In this document: positions 1-6,502 of the stretch, piece after piece | How positions within the stretch are numbered: the first letter of the stretch is position 1 | Layout of the letters: the number at the start of each line of letters is the position of its first letter | DNA from: Ruminococcus sp. UBA3387 | GTDB taxonomy: Bacteria; Bacillota; Clostridia; Oscillospirales; Ruminococcaceae | Direction of reading: 5' to 3' | DNA: 8,917 nucleotides | Assembly: GCA_002358895.1 (NCBI GenBank) | Contig: DEPR01000036.1 | Location: 861 to 9,777, forward strand | The notes under the pieces: generated by a model | What the model was told of the DNA's origin: nothing | The model's database searches: none | What the model saw: only the letters and a program-made list of their open reading frames with translations | Program-made: the position numbers and the translations under genes

Positions 1-8
1 TTTTTTGC

Positions 9-37
9 TTGACAACTATTATATTTTGTGCTATACT
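9..37 (+). promoter_or_regulatory. SigA-type promoter of the 62-residue protein gene
   Basis: A perfect -35 box TTGACA (9-14) is followed by a 17-bp spacer and a -10 box TATACT (32-37). TGC directly before the -10 gives the TGn extended -10 element. Transcription should begin near base 44, about 33 bases before the start codon at 77. A palindrome, ACTGT-5-ACAGT (35-49), overlaps the end of the -10 box and the predicted start point and could be an operator. Confidence 0.8.
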
Positions 38-76
38 GTATAAAACAGTTTTTTGTAGAATTTAGGAGTGTAAAAT

Positions 77-265
77 ATGCAAAGACTAATGGGTGTAAAC
101 CTGACTGTCGACAGTTGTGGTATTGCTACTAACAACAAATCGCTTATGGCTATCAATGAGCTGTTGTCGCAGGGCTGGAAAGTTGCAAATCTTGTATGTG
201 CCAATGAAAATTCCAACGGTATGATTGGTGGCTTTGTTGTTCTCGAAAAAGAAGATGAAGAATAA
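77..265 (+). CDS. Small soluble protein of unknown function, 62 residues
   Basis: I do not recognise the family with certainty. The ATG at 77 has a good ribosome site, AGGAG at 64-68, eight bases upstream, so it is preferred over the in-frame ATG at 89. The protein has no signal peptide or membrane helix and ends in an acidic tail (EKEDEE). The central INELLSQGWKVANLV, followed by a hydrophobic GGFVVLEKE strand, resembles the helix, 'GW', strand, strand pattern of small DUF4177-like proteins. This is a resemblance by eye only. It has two cysteines, at residues 14 and 42. The gene is monocistronic, with its own near-consensus promoter and a terminator 12 bases after the stop, so it may be well expressed. 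It is unlikely to be a random ORF, because promoter, ribosome site and terminator all fit it. Confidence 0.75.
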   Translation: MQRLMGVNLTVDSCGIATNNKSLMAINELLSQGWKVANLVCANENSNGMIGGFVVLEKEDEE

Positions 266-276
266 GTTATTAAGAC

Positions 277-303
277 AAATCCTCGTTTTACGGGGATTTT
301 TTT
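277..303 (+). terminator. Rho-independent terminator of the 62-residue protein gene
   Basis: A 9-bp stem pairs 277-285 with 291-299, including one G-U pair, around the loop TTTTA (286-290). It is followed by an uninterrupted T run ending at 303. It begins 12 bases after the stop codon at 263-265 and separates this gene from the topoisomerase operon. Confidence 0.88.
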
Positions 304-335
304 GTGCAGTTTTAATTTTCAATAAGTTTTTGGTA

Positions 336-364
336 TTTACAAAATCGGCAAAAAAGTGTATAAT
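336..364 (+). promoter_or_regulatory. SigA-type promoter of the topoisomerase operon
   Basis: The -35 box TTTACA (336-341), a 17-bp spacer and a perfect -10 box TATAAT (359-364) form a strong vegetative promoter. A second TATAAT at 366-371 has no matching -35 box. Transcription should start near 371, about 56 bases before the parE-like start codon. Confidence 0.8.
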
Positions 365-374
365 ATATAATGTA

Positions 375-391
375 TGCCGTGAATTACGGCA
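375..391 (+). promoter_or_regulatory. Inverted repeat at the predicted 5' end of the topoisomerase operon mRNA
   Basis: TGCCGT (375-380) and ACGGCA (386-391) are perfect complements around the loop GAATT. The repeat lies within about five bases of the predicted transcription start. It could be a 5' hairpin that protects the mRNA, or a DNA operator just downstream of the promoter. It has no T run and does not look like a terminator. The function is inferred. Confidence 0.45.
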
Positions 392-426
392 GATTGAAAT
401 TGTAAATTTTATTAGGAGTTTATGAT

Positions 427-2409
427 ATGCCAAAGAAAAATGATTACGGAAACGAAGCCATTACTTCTCTTAAAGGGGAAGACAGAGTAAGAAAGCGTCC
501 GGCTGTTATTTTCGGTTCGGACGGGTTGGAGGGTTGCAAACATTCGGTGTTTGAAATTCTCTCTAACTCTATTGACGAAGCCCGTGACGGTAACGGTTCA
601 AAGATTATTGTTACACGTTACAACGACAACAGTATTGAGGTTGAGGACTTCGGCCGTGGCTGTCCTGTTGACTATAACAAGGCTGAAAAGTGCTACAACT
701 GGGAGCTTGTTTACTGTGAGCTTTATGCCGGTGGTAAATATAATAACAACAGTGGTGAAAACTATGAATATTCACTGGGTCTGAACGGATTGGGTGCTTG
801 TGCTACACAGTATGCTTCAGAATTTATGGATGTTGAGGTTTATCGTGACGGCTGTAAATATAATCTCCACTTTGAAAAGGGCAGAAATGTCGGTGGTCTC
901 AAAAAGGAAGAAACCACACGCAGGAAAACCGGTACAAGGACTCACTGGCGTCCTGACCTTGAGGTGTTCACAGAGATAAATATTGAGCGTGAATATTTTG
1001 AGGACGTGCTGAAAAAGCAGGCTGTTGTTAATCCTAATGTTGAATTTGTTTTCAGATATCAGAGAGATGATAACGCTTTTGAGGAAAAAACTTTCCTTTA
1101 TGAAAACGGTATTGCTGATTATGTTGCAGAAATTGCAGGTGGAAACACCCTTACATCAGTTCAATATTATACTGCTGAACACAAGGGCAGAGACCGTGCT
1201 GACAAGGAAGATTACAAGGTTAAGCTTTCTGTTGCATTTACTTTCTCAAATCAGGTTAAGATGCTGGAGTATTTCCACAACTCAAGCTATCTTGAACACG
1301 GTGGCTCACCTGAGGATGCTGTTAAGCTTGCTTTCACAAATCAGATTCACAATTATCTGAAGAATAACAACAAGTATCTTAAAAATGAAAAGCCTATAAA
1401 CTTTTCTGATGTGGAGGAATGTCTTGTTCTTGTTTCAAGCTCTTTCTCTACTCAGACATCTTATGCAAACCAGACTAAAAAGGCGATTACTAACAAGTTT
1501 ATCAAGGAATGCATGACCGATTTTCTGAAACGTCAGATTGAGGTATATTTCATTGAAAATCCTGATGAAGCAATAAAGATTGCCGAGCAGGTTATGATAA
1601 ACAAGCGAAGCCGTGAGAGTGCTGAAAAATCACGTCTTAACATAAAGAAAAAGCTGACGGGAACTATTGACCTTTCAAACCAGGTGCAGAAGTTTGTTGA
1701 CTGCCGTTCAAAGGATTTGTCCCAGCGTGAGCTTTACATTGTGGAGGGCGACTCGGCTCTCGGCTCTGTAAAAATGGCAAGAGATGCTGAATTCCAGGCG
1801 GTTATTCCTGTCCGTGGTAAGATTCTCAACTGTCTTAAAGCTGACTATGACAAGATTTTCAAGAATGAAATTATTGTTGACCTGCTGAAAGTTCTCGGCT
1901 GTGGTGTTGAGGTTAAATCCAAGTCCAACAAGGATTTGTCTACCTTCAGTCTTGAAAACCTGAAATGGAGCAAGGTTATAATCTGTACCGATGCTGACGT
2001 TGACGGTTTCCAGATCAGAACACTTATTCTTACAATGCTTTACAGGCTTACTCCGACTCTTATTGAAGAGGGCTATGTTTACATTGCTGAATCGCCTTTG
2101 TTTGAAATTACTACAAAGGACAAGACTTATTTTGCTTATGATGAGGCTGAAAAGACAAAGATTATGGGTATGATCGGGGACAAGAAATGCACAATTCAGC
2201 GTTCAAAAGGTCTTGGTGAAAACGAGGCTGATATGATGGCACTCACTACTATGAACCCTGACACACGCCGTCTTATCAAGGTTACTCCTGATGATATTGA
2301 GCATACAACCTGGATGTTCGATATGCTTCTTGGTGAAAACCTCCAGGCAAGAAAAGAATTTATATCCAATAATGGTATAGATTATCTTGATATGGCTGAT
2401 ATAAGCTAA
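427..2409 (+). CDS. parE: Divergent type IIA topoisomerase subunit B (ParE/GyrB-like)
   Basis: This is the ATPase and TOPRIM subunit of a type IIA DNA topoisomerase, expected to act with the parC-like product as an A2B2 enzyme. Its 660 residues match Gram-positive GyrB/ParE length, without the large proteobacterial GyrB insert. The GHKL ATPase comes first: general-base E43, Mg-binding N47 (EILSNSIDEA), D74-x-G-x-G (DFGRGCP), and a lid reading GLNGLG (118-123) where the family usually has GLHGVG. A transducer follows with the QTK motif (349-351). The TOPRIM domain has E440 (EGDSALGS), D522 and D524 (TDADVDG), then RSKGLGE and a C-terminal RKEFI. Family-typical EGDSAGGS, DGSHIRTL and QRYKGLGE are altered to EGDSALGS, DGFQIRTL and QRSKGLGE. 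The start has AGGAG (414-418) eight bases upstream. Whether it works as topoisomerase IV or as a second gyrase cannot be decided from this subunit, and no dnaA-recF-gyrBA context is visible. Confidence 0.9.
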   Translation: MPKKNDYGNEAITSLKGEDRVRKRPAVIFGSDGLEGCKHSVFEILSNSIDEARDGNGSKIIVTRYNDNSIEVEDFGRGCPVDYNKAEKCYNWELVYCELYAGGKYNNNSGENYEYSLGLNGLGACATQYASEFMDVEVYRDGCKYNLHFEKGRNVGGLKKEETTRRKTGTRTHWRPDLEVFTEINIEREYFEDVLKKQAVVNPNVEFVFRYQRDDNAFEEKTFLYENGIADYVAEIAGGNTLTSVQYYTAEHKGRDRADKEDYKVKLSVAFTFSNQVKMLEYFHNSSYLEHGGSPEDAVKLAFTNQIHNYLKNNNKYLKNEKPINFSDVEECLVLVSSSFSTQTSYANQTKKAITNKFIKECMTDFLKRQIEVYFIENPDEAIKIAEQVMINKRSRESAEKSRLNIKKKLTGTIDLSNQVQKFVDCRSKDLSQRELYIVEGDSALGSVKMARDAEFQAVIPVRGKILNCLKADYDKIFKNEIIVDLLKVLGCGVEVKSKSNKDLSTFSLENLKWSKVIICTDADVDGFQIRTLILTMLYRLTPTLIEEGYVYIAESPLFEITTKDKTYFAYDEAEKTKIMGMIGDKKCTIQRSKGLGENEADMMALTTMNPDTRRLIKVTPDDIEHTTWMFDMLLGENLQARKEFISNNGIDYLDMADIS

Positions 2410-2414
2410 GGTGA
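2408..2414 (+). promoter_or_regulatory. Ribosome binding site overlapping the parE-like stop codon
   Basis: AAGGTGA overlaps the last two bases of the parE-like TAA stop (2407-2409) and lies five bases before ATG 2420. This favours ATG 2420 over the in-frame GTG at 2411, which would sit inside the ribosome site. The overlap suggests that translation of the small membrane protein is coupled to that of the parE-like gene. Confidence 0.7.
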
Positions 2415-2419
2415 ATGAT

Positions 2420-2665
2420 ATGCTTTGGACAATTCTGACTGCTGTAAACATAATTGTTGCTGTAATTGCTTTACTACTTTTGGTTTTATTGGCTACGGAA
2501 TATTATAATCTGAAAAAATTTCTGAATGCTAATGAGCAAAAAGTGTTAAGCGATATTGAAGATGAAATTACCAAGAAGATTGACAAATTAAAGGTTTACA
2601 GCATTTTGTTCGGTATTTTTGTGATACTGAGAATACTTGTTGATATAGCAAGGGATTTTATCTAA
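2420..2665 (+). CDS. Small two-helix membrane protein between the topoisomerase subunits
   Basis: I do not recognise a family. The preferred start gives 81 residues; an in-frame GTG at 2411 would add three but lacks a ribosome site of its own. Residues about 3-25 (rich in I, V, L, A) and about 59-76 are predicted membrane helices. They are joined by a charged, probably helical loop of about 30 residues (EYYNLKKFLNANEQKVLSDI onward, then lysine-rich). If the lysine-rich loop is cytoplasmic, both ends face outward. The gene starts 10 bases after the parE-like stop and ends 15 bases before the parC-like start, so it is co-transcribed and probably translationally coupled. A membrane protein inside a topoisomerase operon suggests, without proof, a link to chromosome or envelope organisation. 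It may equally be an unrelated passenger. Confidence 0.8.
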   Translation: MLWTILTAVNIIVAVIALLLLVLLATEYYNLKKFLNANEQKVLSDIEDEITKKIDKLKVYSILFGIFVILRILVDIARDFI

Positions 2666-2680
2666 GGAGAGAAAATTTTA

Positions 2681-4921
2681 ATGGCCAGAAAAAAGTCAGA
2701 GGACATAAAAAAGAAAAATGTTGAGCCTGAGGTAAACGCATATATTGAGGGTGCAGGTAATGTGGTTGAGGAAAGAATTACGCTTACTCTCGAAAAGAAC
2801 TATATGCCTTATGCAATGAGTGTTATTGTATCCCGTGCGTTCCCTGAGATTGACGGCTTCAAGCCTTCTCACAGAAAGCTTCTTTATACTATGTATAAGA
2901 TGGGCTTGCTCAACGGTGCAAAGACAAAGTCGGCAAACATTGTGGGTCAGACTATGCGTCTTAACCCTCACGGTGATGGTGCGATTTATGAGACAATGGT
3001 TCGTCTTGCAAGAGGTAACGAATCACTTCTGCACCCGTATATTGAGTCGAAAGGTAACTTCGGTAAGGCTTATTCAAGGGATATGGCTTATGCTGCGTCC
3101 CGTTACACTGAGGCAAAGCTGGAGCCGATTTGTGCAGAGCTTTTCAGGGATATTGACAAGAACACTGTAGACTTTGTGCCTAACTATGACAACACTATGC
3201 AGGAGCCTTCCTTGCTTCCTGCAACATTCCCGTCTATTCTTGTAAACTCAAATGTGGGTATCGGTGTTTCAATGGCGTCGGCAGTATGTTCTTTCAACCT
3301 GACAGAGGTATGCGAAACAACTATTGCACTTATGCGAAATCCTGAGCATAACGCTCTTGAAACCCTTAAAGGACCTGATTTCCCGGGCGGAGCTTTTGCG
3401 TTATATGACGAGGAGGAGCTTGACAGGATTTATCGCACTGGTAAAGGCTCGGTTAAACTGAGGGCTAAATATAATTACAACAAGAAGGCAAACTGCCTTG
3501 AGATAACTGAAATTCCTGCGACAACTACCGTTGAGGCGATTATCGAAAAGATTATTGCACTTGTTAAGGCTGGCAAAATCAGAGAAATTCAGTATATCCG
3601 TGATGAAACCGACAAGACGGGTCTTACTATCGGTATTGACCTGAAACGTGGAGTTGACCCTGACAAGCTGATGCAGAAGCTTTATAAGCTTACACCATTG
3701 CAGGACAGCTACTCCTGTAACTTCAATATTCTTGTTCACGGCTATCCCAAGGTTATGGGTGTTTATGACATTATTGACGAATGGGTCAAGTTCAGAATGG
3801 ACTGTGTGAGACGCCGTGTTGCTTATGACCTTGACAAAAAGAAAGCCAAGCTTCATCTGCTCAAGGGCTTGGGCAAAATTCTGCTTGACATTGACAAGGC
3901 TATAAAGATTGTTCGTGAGACGGAAGAAGAAGCTGACGTTGTTCCAAACCTGATGATTGGTTTCTCCATTGACGAAATCCAGGCTGAATATGTGGCTGAA
4001 ATCAAGCTCCGTCATCTTAACAGGGAATATATCCTTAACAGGATTTCCGAAACTGACGCACTTGAAAACGAAATTCTGGATCTTGAAGATACTCTTGGAA
4101 GCAACAGAAAAATCAAGAGCATTATCATTAACGAGCTGAAGGATGTTATCAAAAAATACGGTCAGCCAAGAAAGACTCAGTTCTTCTACAAAACTGATAT
4201 TGAGGAAATTGATGTTGAGGAGGAAGTTCCTGATTATCCTTGCAGACTGTTCCTTTCAGACAGTGGATATTTCAAGAAGATTACACCACAGTCCCTGAGA
4301 ATGGCAAGTGAGCAGAAATTCAAGGAGGGCGACTTCCTTTCGCAGGAATTTGATTCCACCAACAAGACGGAGCTTTTGTTCTTTACGGACAAGGCTACTG
4401 TTTATAAGGCAAAGACTTCACAGTTTGATGACACAAAGGCAAGTGCTTTAGGTGATTATATCCCTGCAAAGCTTGCGTTCGAAGACGGTGAAAGCGTTAA
4501 GGCGATGGTGAACACCACCGATTATTCGGGATATATGGTATTTGTGTTTGAAAACGGCAAGGTGGCAAAGGTGCCATTGAATGCATATGAAACAAAGACA
4601 AACAGAAAGAAGCTGGGTAATGCTTATTCTGCAAAGTCAAAGCTTGTTGCAGTTTTCCACATAGCTGACAACGCACAGATTATGCTTCGTTCTTCAAACG
4701 GCAGGGCAGTTATTTTTGACACAGCTTTGCTTTTGCCAAAGGCAACCCGAGATACTATCGGTGTTCAGGTTATGACACTCAAGGCTAAATCTACATTGGA
4801 AAAAGCATTTGTGATTGACGCTGAAACTGCTGATAATCTGAAAAAGTACAAGAGCAAGAACATTCCTGCTGCAGGAAGCTTTGCAAAGGATATTCCTGAC
4901 CCTGACCAGATGACCTTGTAA
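2681..4921 (+). CDS. parC: Divergent type IIA topoisomerase subunit A (ParC/GyrA-like)
   Basis: This is the DNA cleavage and religation subunit, the partner of the parE-like protein. The 746 residues are close to ParC length and shorter than typical GyrA. After a lysine-rich N-terminus come the winged-helix segment DGFKPSHRKLLYTM (58-71), PHGD (96-99) and the catalytic tyrosine Y142 in ASRYTEAKL. Next are the tower segment (VDFVPNYDNT, LVNSNVGIGVSMAS), the coiled-coil C-gate (LHLLKGLGKILLDIDKAI to KDVIKKYG), and a short C-terminal domain with beta-pinwheel-like repeats. I see no good GyrA box (QRRGGKG) in that domain, which favours topoisomerase IV-type decatenation over negative supercoiling. 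The quinolone region reads HGDGAIYE, giving Gly100 and Glu104 at positions equivalent to E. coli GyrA Ser83 and Asp87. Three extra residues seem to precede PHGD compared with GKYHPHGD. The ribosome site AAGGAGA (2664-2670) is ten bases from the ATG. Confidence 0.9.
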   Translation: MARKKSEDIKKKNVEPEVNAYIEGAGNVVEERITLTLEKNYMPYAMSVIVSRAFPEIDGFKPSHRKLLYTMYKMGLLNGAKTKSANIVGQTMRLNPHGDGAIYETMVRLARGNESLLHPYIESKGNFGKAYSRDMAYAASRYTEAKLEPICAELFRDIDKNTVDFVPNYDNTMQEPSLLPATFPSILVNSNVGIGVSMASAVCSFNLTEVCETTIALMRNPEHNALETLKGPDFPGGAFALYDEEELDRIYRTGKGSVKLRAKYNYNKKANCLEITEIPATTTVEAIIEKIIALVKAGKIREIQYIRDETDKTGLTIGIDLKRGVDPDKLMQKLYKLTPLQDSYSCNFNILVHGYPKVMGVYDIIDEWVKFRMDCVRRRVAYDLDKKKAKLHLLKGLGKILLDIDKAIKIVRETEEEADVVPNLMIGFSIDEIQAEYVAEIKLRHLNREYILNRISETDALENEILDLEDTLGSNRKIKSIIINELKDVIKKYGQPRKTQFFYKTDIEEIDVEEEVPDYPCRLFLSDSGYFKKITPQSLRMASEQKFKEGDFLSQEFDSTNKTELLFFTDKATVYKAKTSQFDDTKASALGDYIPAKLAFEDGESVKAMVNTTDYSGYMVFVFENGKVAKVPLNAYETKTNRKKLGNAYSAKSKLVAVFHIADNAQIMLRSSNGRAVIFDTALLLPKATRDTIGVQVMTLKAKSTLEKAFVIDAETADNLKKYKSKNIPAAGSFAKDIPDPDQMTL

Positions 4922-6418
4922 TCAGAGAATTCCTGAGAAAATTCGCAAAACTTTATAGAAGATATTTTTATCAGCCTTGATGATTTTCGTATCATCGGGG
5001 CTGATTTTTTCAGACCTTTTCAGTATGCTCTCAATATCATCGGCAAGCTGTTCCACAGCTTCTGAATTACAAGTCAGCACTCCACTTTCAAAGTGGATAT
5101 AAAGGCTTCGATAGTCAAGATTTGTTGAGCCGATATATGCGATTTCATTATCACAGATAACGGATTTTGAATGGATAAAGCCACCTTGAAATTCGTAAAT
5201 CTCAACGTTGCTTTTCAAAAGAGGGATATAGTTTGCTCGGGTTACGATATGGACATATTTTTTATCGGGTATCTGTGGGGTGAAAAGCCTTACCCTGACT
5301 CCGTTTTCGGCTGCAAGGCAGAGGGCTGAAGTAAGCCTGCTGTCGGGTACAAGATATGGGGTTGTGATGTCGATAGTTTTTTGTGCATTATTAATAAGGT
5401 TGAGAAATACTTTCTCGGTGTAGCCTATATCGCACATTGGATAGTCGCCGAAGGGCATTACAATACTGTCAACATAATCTTCATCATTATCGGTAATAAA
5501 ATCGGCATAATCAAGCTGAACTTTATCAAGATTCCACATCTGGACAAACATTGCTGTAAAGGTGTTCACAGCATCTCCTTCCACCCGAACAGCTGTATCC
5601 TTCCAATATCCGAAAGGGTGGGTAAGATTTATATACTCATCGGAAATATTTGCACCACCTGTATATCCTACCTTGCCGTCTATTACTGCGATTTTTCTAT
5701 GGTCTCGGTAGTTTATTGCAGGGGTAAGCAATCCGTTGAAGGCATTAAAATTCCGTGCATTAATCCCAAAGGATTTCATCTGCTTTTTGAAGGTGTGAGG
5801 CAGATGGGTGATTGTACCCATATCGTCAAACAAGAGGTATATTTTAACACCTTGTTTTGCTTTTTGCTTTAGTATCTCAAGTGTTTCTTCCCACATCTGA
5901 CCTGAGTTTATTATGAAAAATTCAAGAAAGATGAACTTTTTTGCTGTTTGCATATCTTTCTTCAACGTTTCAAAAAAATCCTGACCAGTAGGGAGATATT
6001 GGCACTTGCTGTTGTTGTAAACAGGGAAACCGCTCAGTTTTGAAAACCCTGAAAACTGTTTTGAAATATGGGGAGGTGCATTGAACTTATCCGATTGCTT
6101 CAGTTGGAGGGGGTTAAAGTTCATATACCTCTCAATTTTATTTATTATTCTGCCGTTGCCATATAAATAGTATACGGGCAGGAAAACTATCGGCATTGCA
6201 AGCACACCGATTATCCAGCCCAATCGGCAGGGAATATTGCACCGTCTTACTGCAATTTTAAAGGCTGTGAACAAGGAGAAAAGATATACCAGCAGATATA
6301 GTGGCTTGAAAATCAGGCACAGAAAAACACCTCCACCGATGATTATACATAGCTGTAATGCTATCTGGAGGCTGTTTATCAATATTCTTCCTAAATAAAT
6401 GTTAAATGGCTTTTTCAT
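4922..6418 (-). CDS. cls: Cardiolipin synthase (phospholipase D superfamily)
   Basis: It joins two phosphatidylglycerol molecules into cardiolipin and glycerol at the cytoplasmic membrane. The preferred start gives 498 residues, close to the usual length of about 480-500. Hydrophobic N-terminal segments (about residues 10-85, ending LGWIIGVLAMPIVFLPVYYL) match the membrane anchors of bacterial Cls. Both catalytic HxK(x)4D motifs are intact: HRKIAVID at 240-247, followed by GYTGGANISDEY, and HSKSVICD at 416-423, followed by GSTNLDYRS. The start at 6418 is chosen because AGGA (plus-strand bases 6426-6429) lies seven bases upstream. An ATG at 6442 would add eight residues, but it has no ribosome site and lies next to the -35 box of the divergent gene. 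The stop codon directly abuts the parC-like stop, leaving no intergenic space. No terminator for cls is visible, so its transcript may run antisense into parC. No convincing cls promoter was found. Confidence 0.92.
   Translation of the reverse strand: MKKPFNIYLGRILINSLQIALQLCIIIGGGVFLCLIFKPLYLLVYLFSLFTAFKIAVRRCNIPCRLGWIIGVLAMPIVFLPVYYLYGNGRIINKIERYMNFNPLQLKQSDKFNAPPHISKQFSGFSKLSGFPVYNNSKCQYLPTGQDFFETLKKDMQTAKKFIFLEFFIINSGQMWEETLEILKQKAKQGVKIYLLFDDMGTITHLPHTFKKQMKSFGINARNFNAFNGLLTPAINYRDHRKIAVIDGKVGYTGGANISDEYINLTHPFGYWKDTAVRVEGDAVNTFTAMFVQMWNLDKVQLDYADFITDNDEDYVDSIVMPFGDYPMCDIGYTEKVFLNLINNAQKTIDITTPYLVPDSRLTSALCLAAENGVRVRLFTPQIPDKKYVHIVTRANYIPLLKSNVEIYEFQGGFIHSKSVICDNEIAYIGSTNLDYRSLYIHFESGVLTCNSEAVEQLADDIESILKRSEKISPDDTKIIKADKNIFYKVLRIFSGIL
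4970..5010 (+). terminator. Terminator of the topoisomerase operon, inside the 3' end of cls
   Basis: Bases 4970-4984 pair with 4991-5005 in a continuous 15-bp stem (two G-U pairs) around a six-base loop, followed by a T run through 5010. The U tail and the G-U pairs are compatible only with plus-strand transcription, so it ends the parE-parC-like transcript about 85 bases after the stop codon. It lies wholly within the C-terminal codons of the convergent cls gene. Confidence 0.88.
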
Positions 6419-6425
6419 ATTAAAG

Positions 6426-6429
6426 TCCT
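6426..6429 (-). promoter_or_regulatory. Ribosome binding site that fixes the cls start
   Basis: On the minus strand this reads AGGA, seven bases before the ATG at 6418-6416. The longer reading frame from ATG 6442 has only an A/T-rich leader without a purine-rich ribosome site, so initiation at 6418 is favoured. Confidence 0.65.
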
Positions 6430-6435
6430 GTCGGT

Positions 6436-6464
6436 TTGACATTTTTATGTTTGTGTGATATAAT
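6436..6464 (+). promoter_or_regulatory. Perfect-consensus extended -10 promoter of the zinc-ribbon protein gene
   Basis: TTGACA (6436-6441), a 17-bp spacer and TATAAT (6459-6464) match the vegetative consensus at all twelve positions. TGA just before the -10 box supplies the TGn extension. Transcription should start near 6471, about 32 bases before the ATG at 6503. The promoter lies over the probable cls 5' leader on the other strand, so the two transcription units may interfere. Confidence 0.88.
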
Positions 6465-6502
6465 TTTATGTAGCTTTATCCATAAACAGGGAGGTAAAAA
6501 TT

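Noticed and set aside
86..433. 115-codon minus-strand open frame across the first gene and the operon promoter
   Set aside because: It crosses a terminator and a promoter that fit plus-strand genes, and it has no coding character or ribosome site.
3401..4015. 204-codon minus-strand open frame opposite the parC-like gene
   Set aside because: It lies entirely antisense to a convincing topoisomerase gene, has no recognisable domain and no promoter or ribosome site that I can see. It is a shadow of parC codon use.
5381..5872. 163-codon plus-strand open frame opposite cls
   Set aside because: It is antisense to a clear cardiolipin synthase with both HKD motifs. The translation has no family features and there is no ribosome site.
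6419..6442. Eight-residue N-terminal extension of cardiolipin synthase from ATG 6442
   Set aside because: There is no purine-rich ribosome site before that ATG, while the ATG at 6418 has AGGA at ideal spacing. The extension also lies against the -35 box of the divergent gene.
6458..6486. Possible minus-strand cls promoter (TTTATG, 17 bp, TTATAT)
   Set aside because: The -35 match is only three of six and the region is A/T-rich, so chance is likely. Its -10 also coincides with the plus-strand TATAAT. Not strong enough to annotate.
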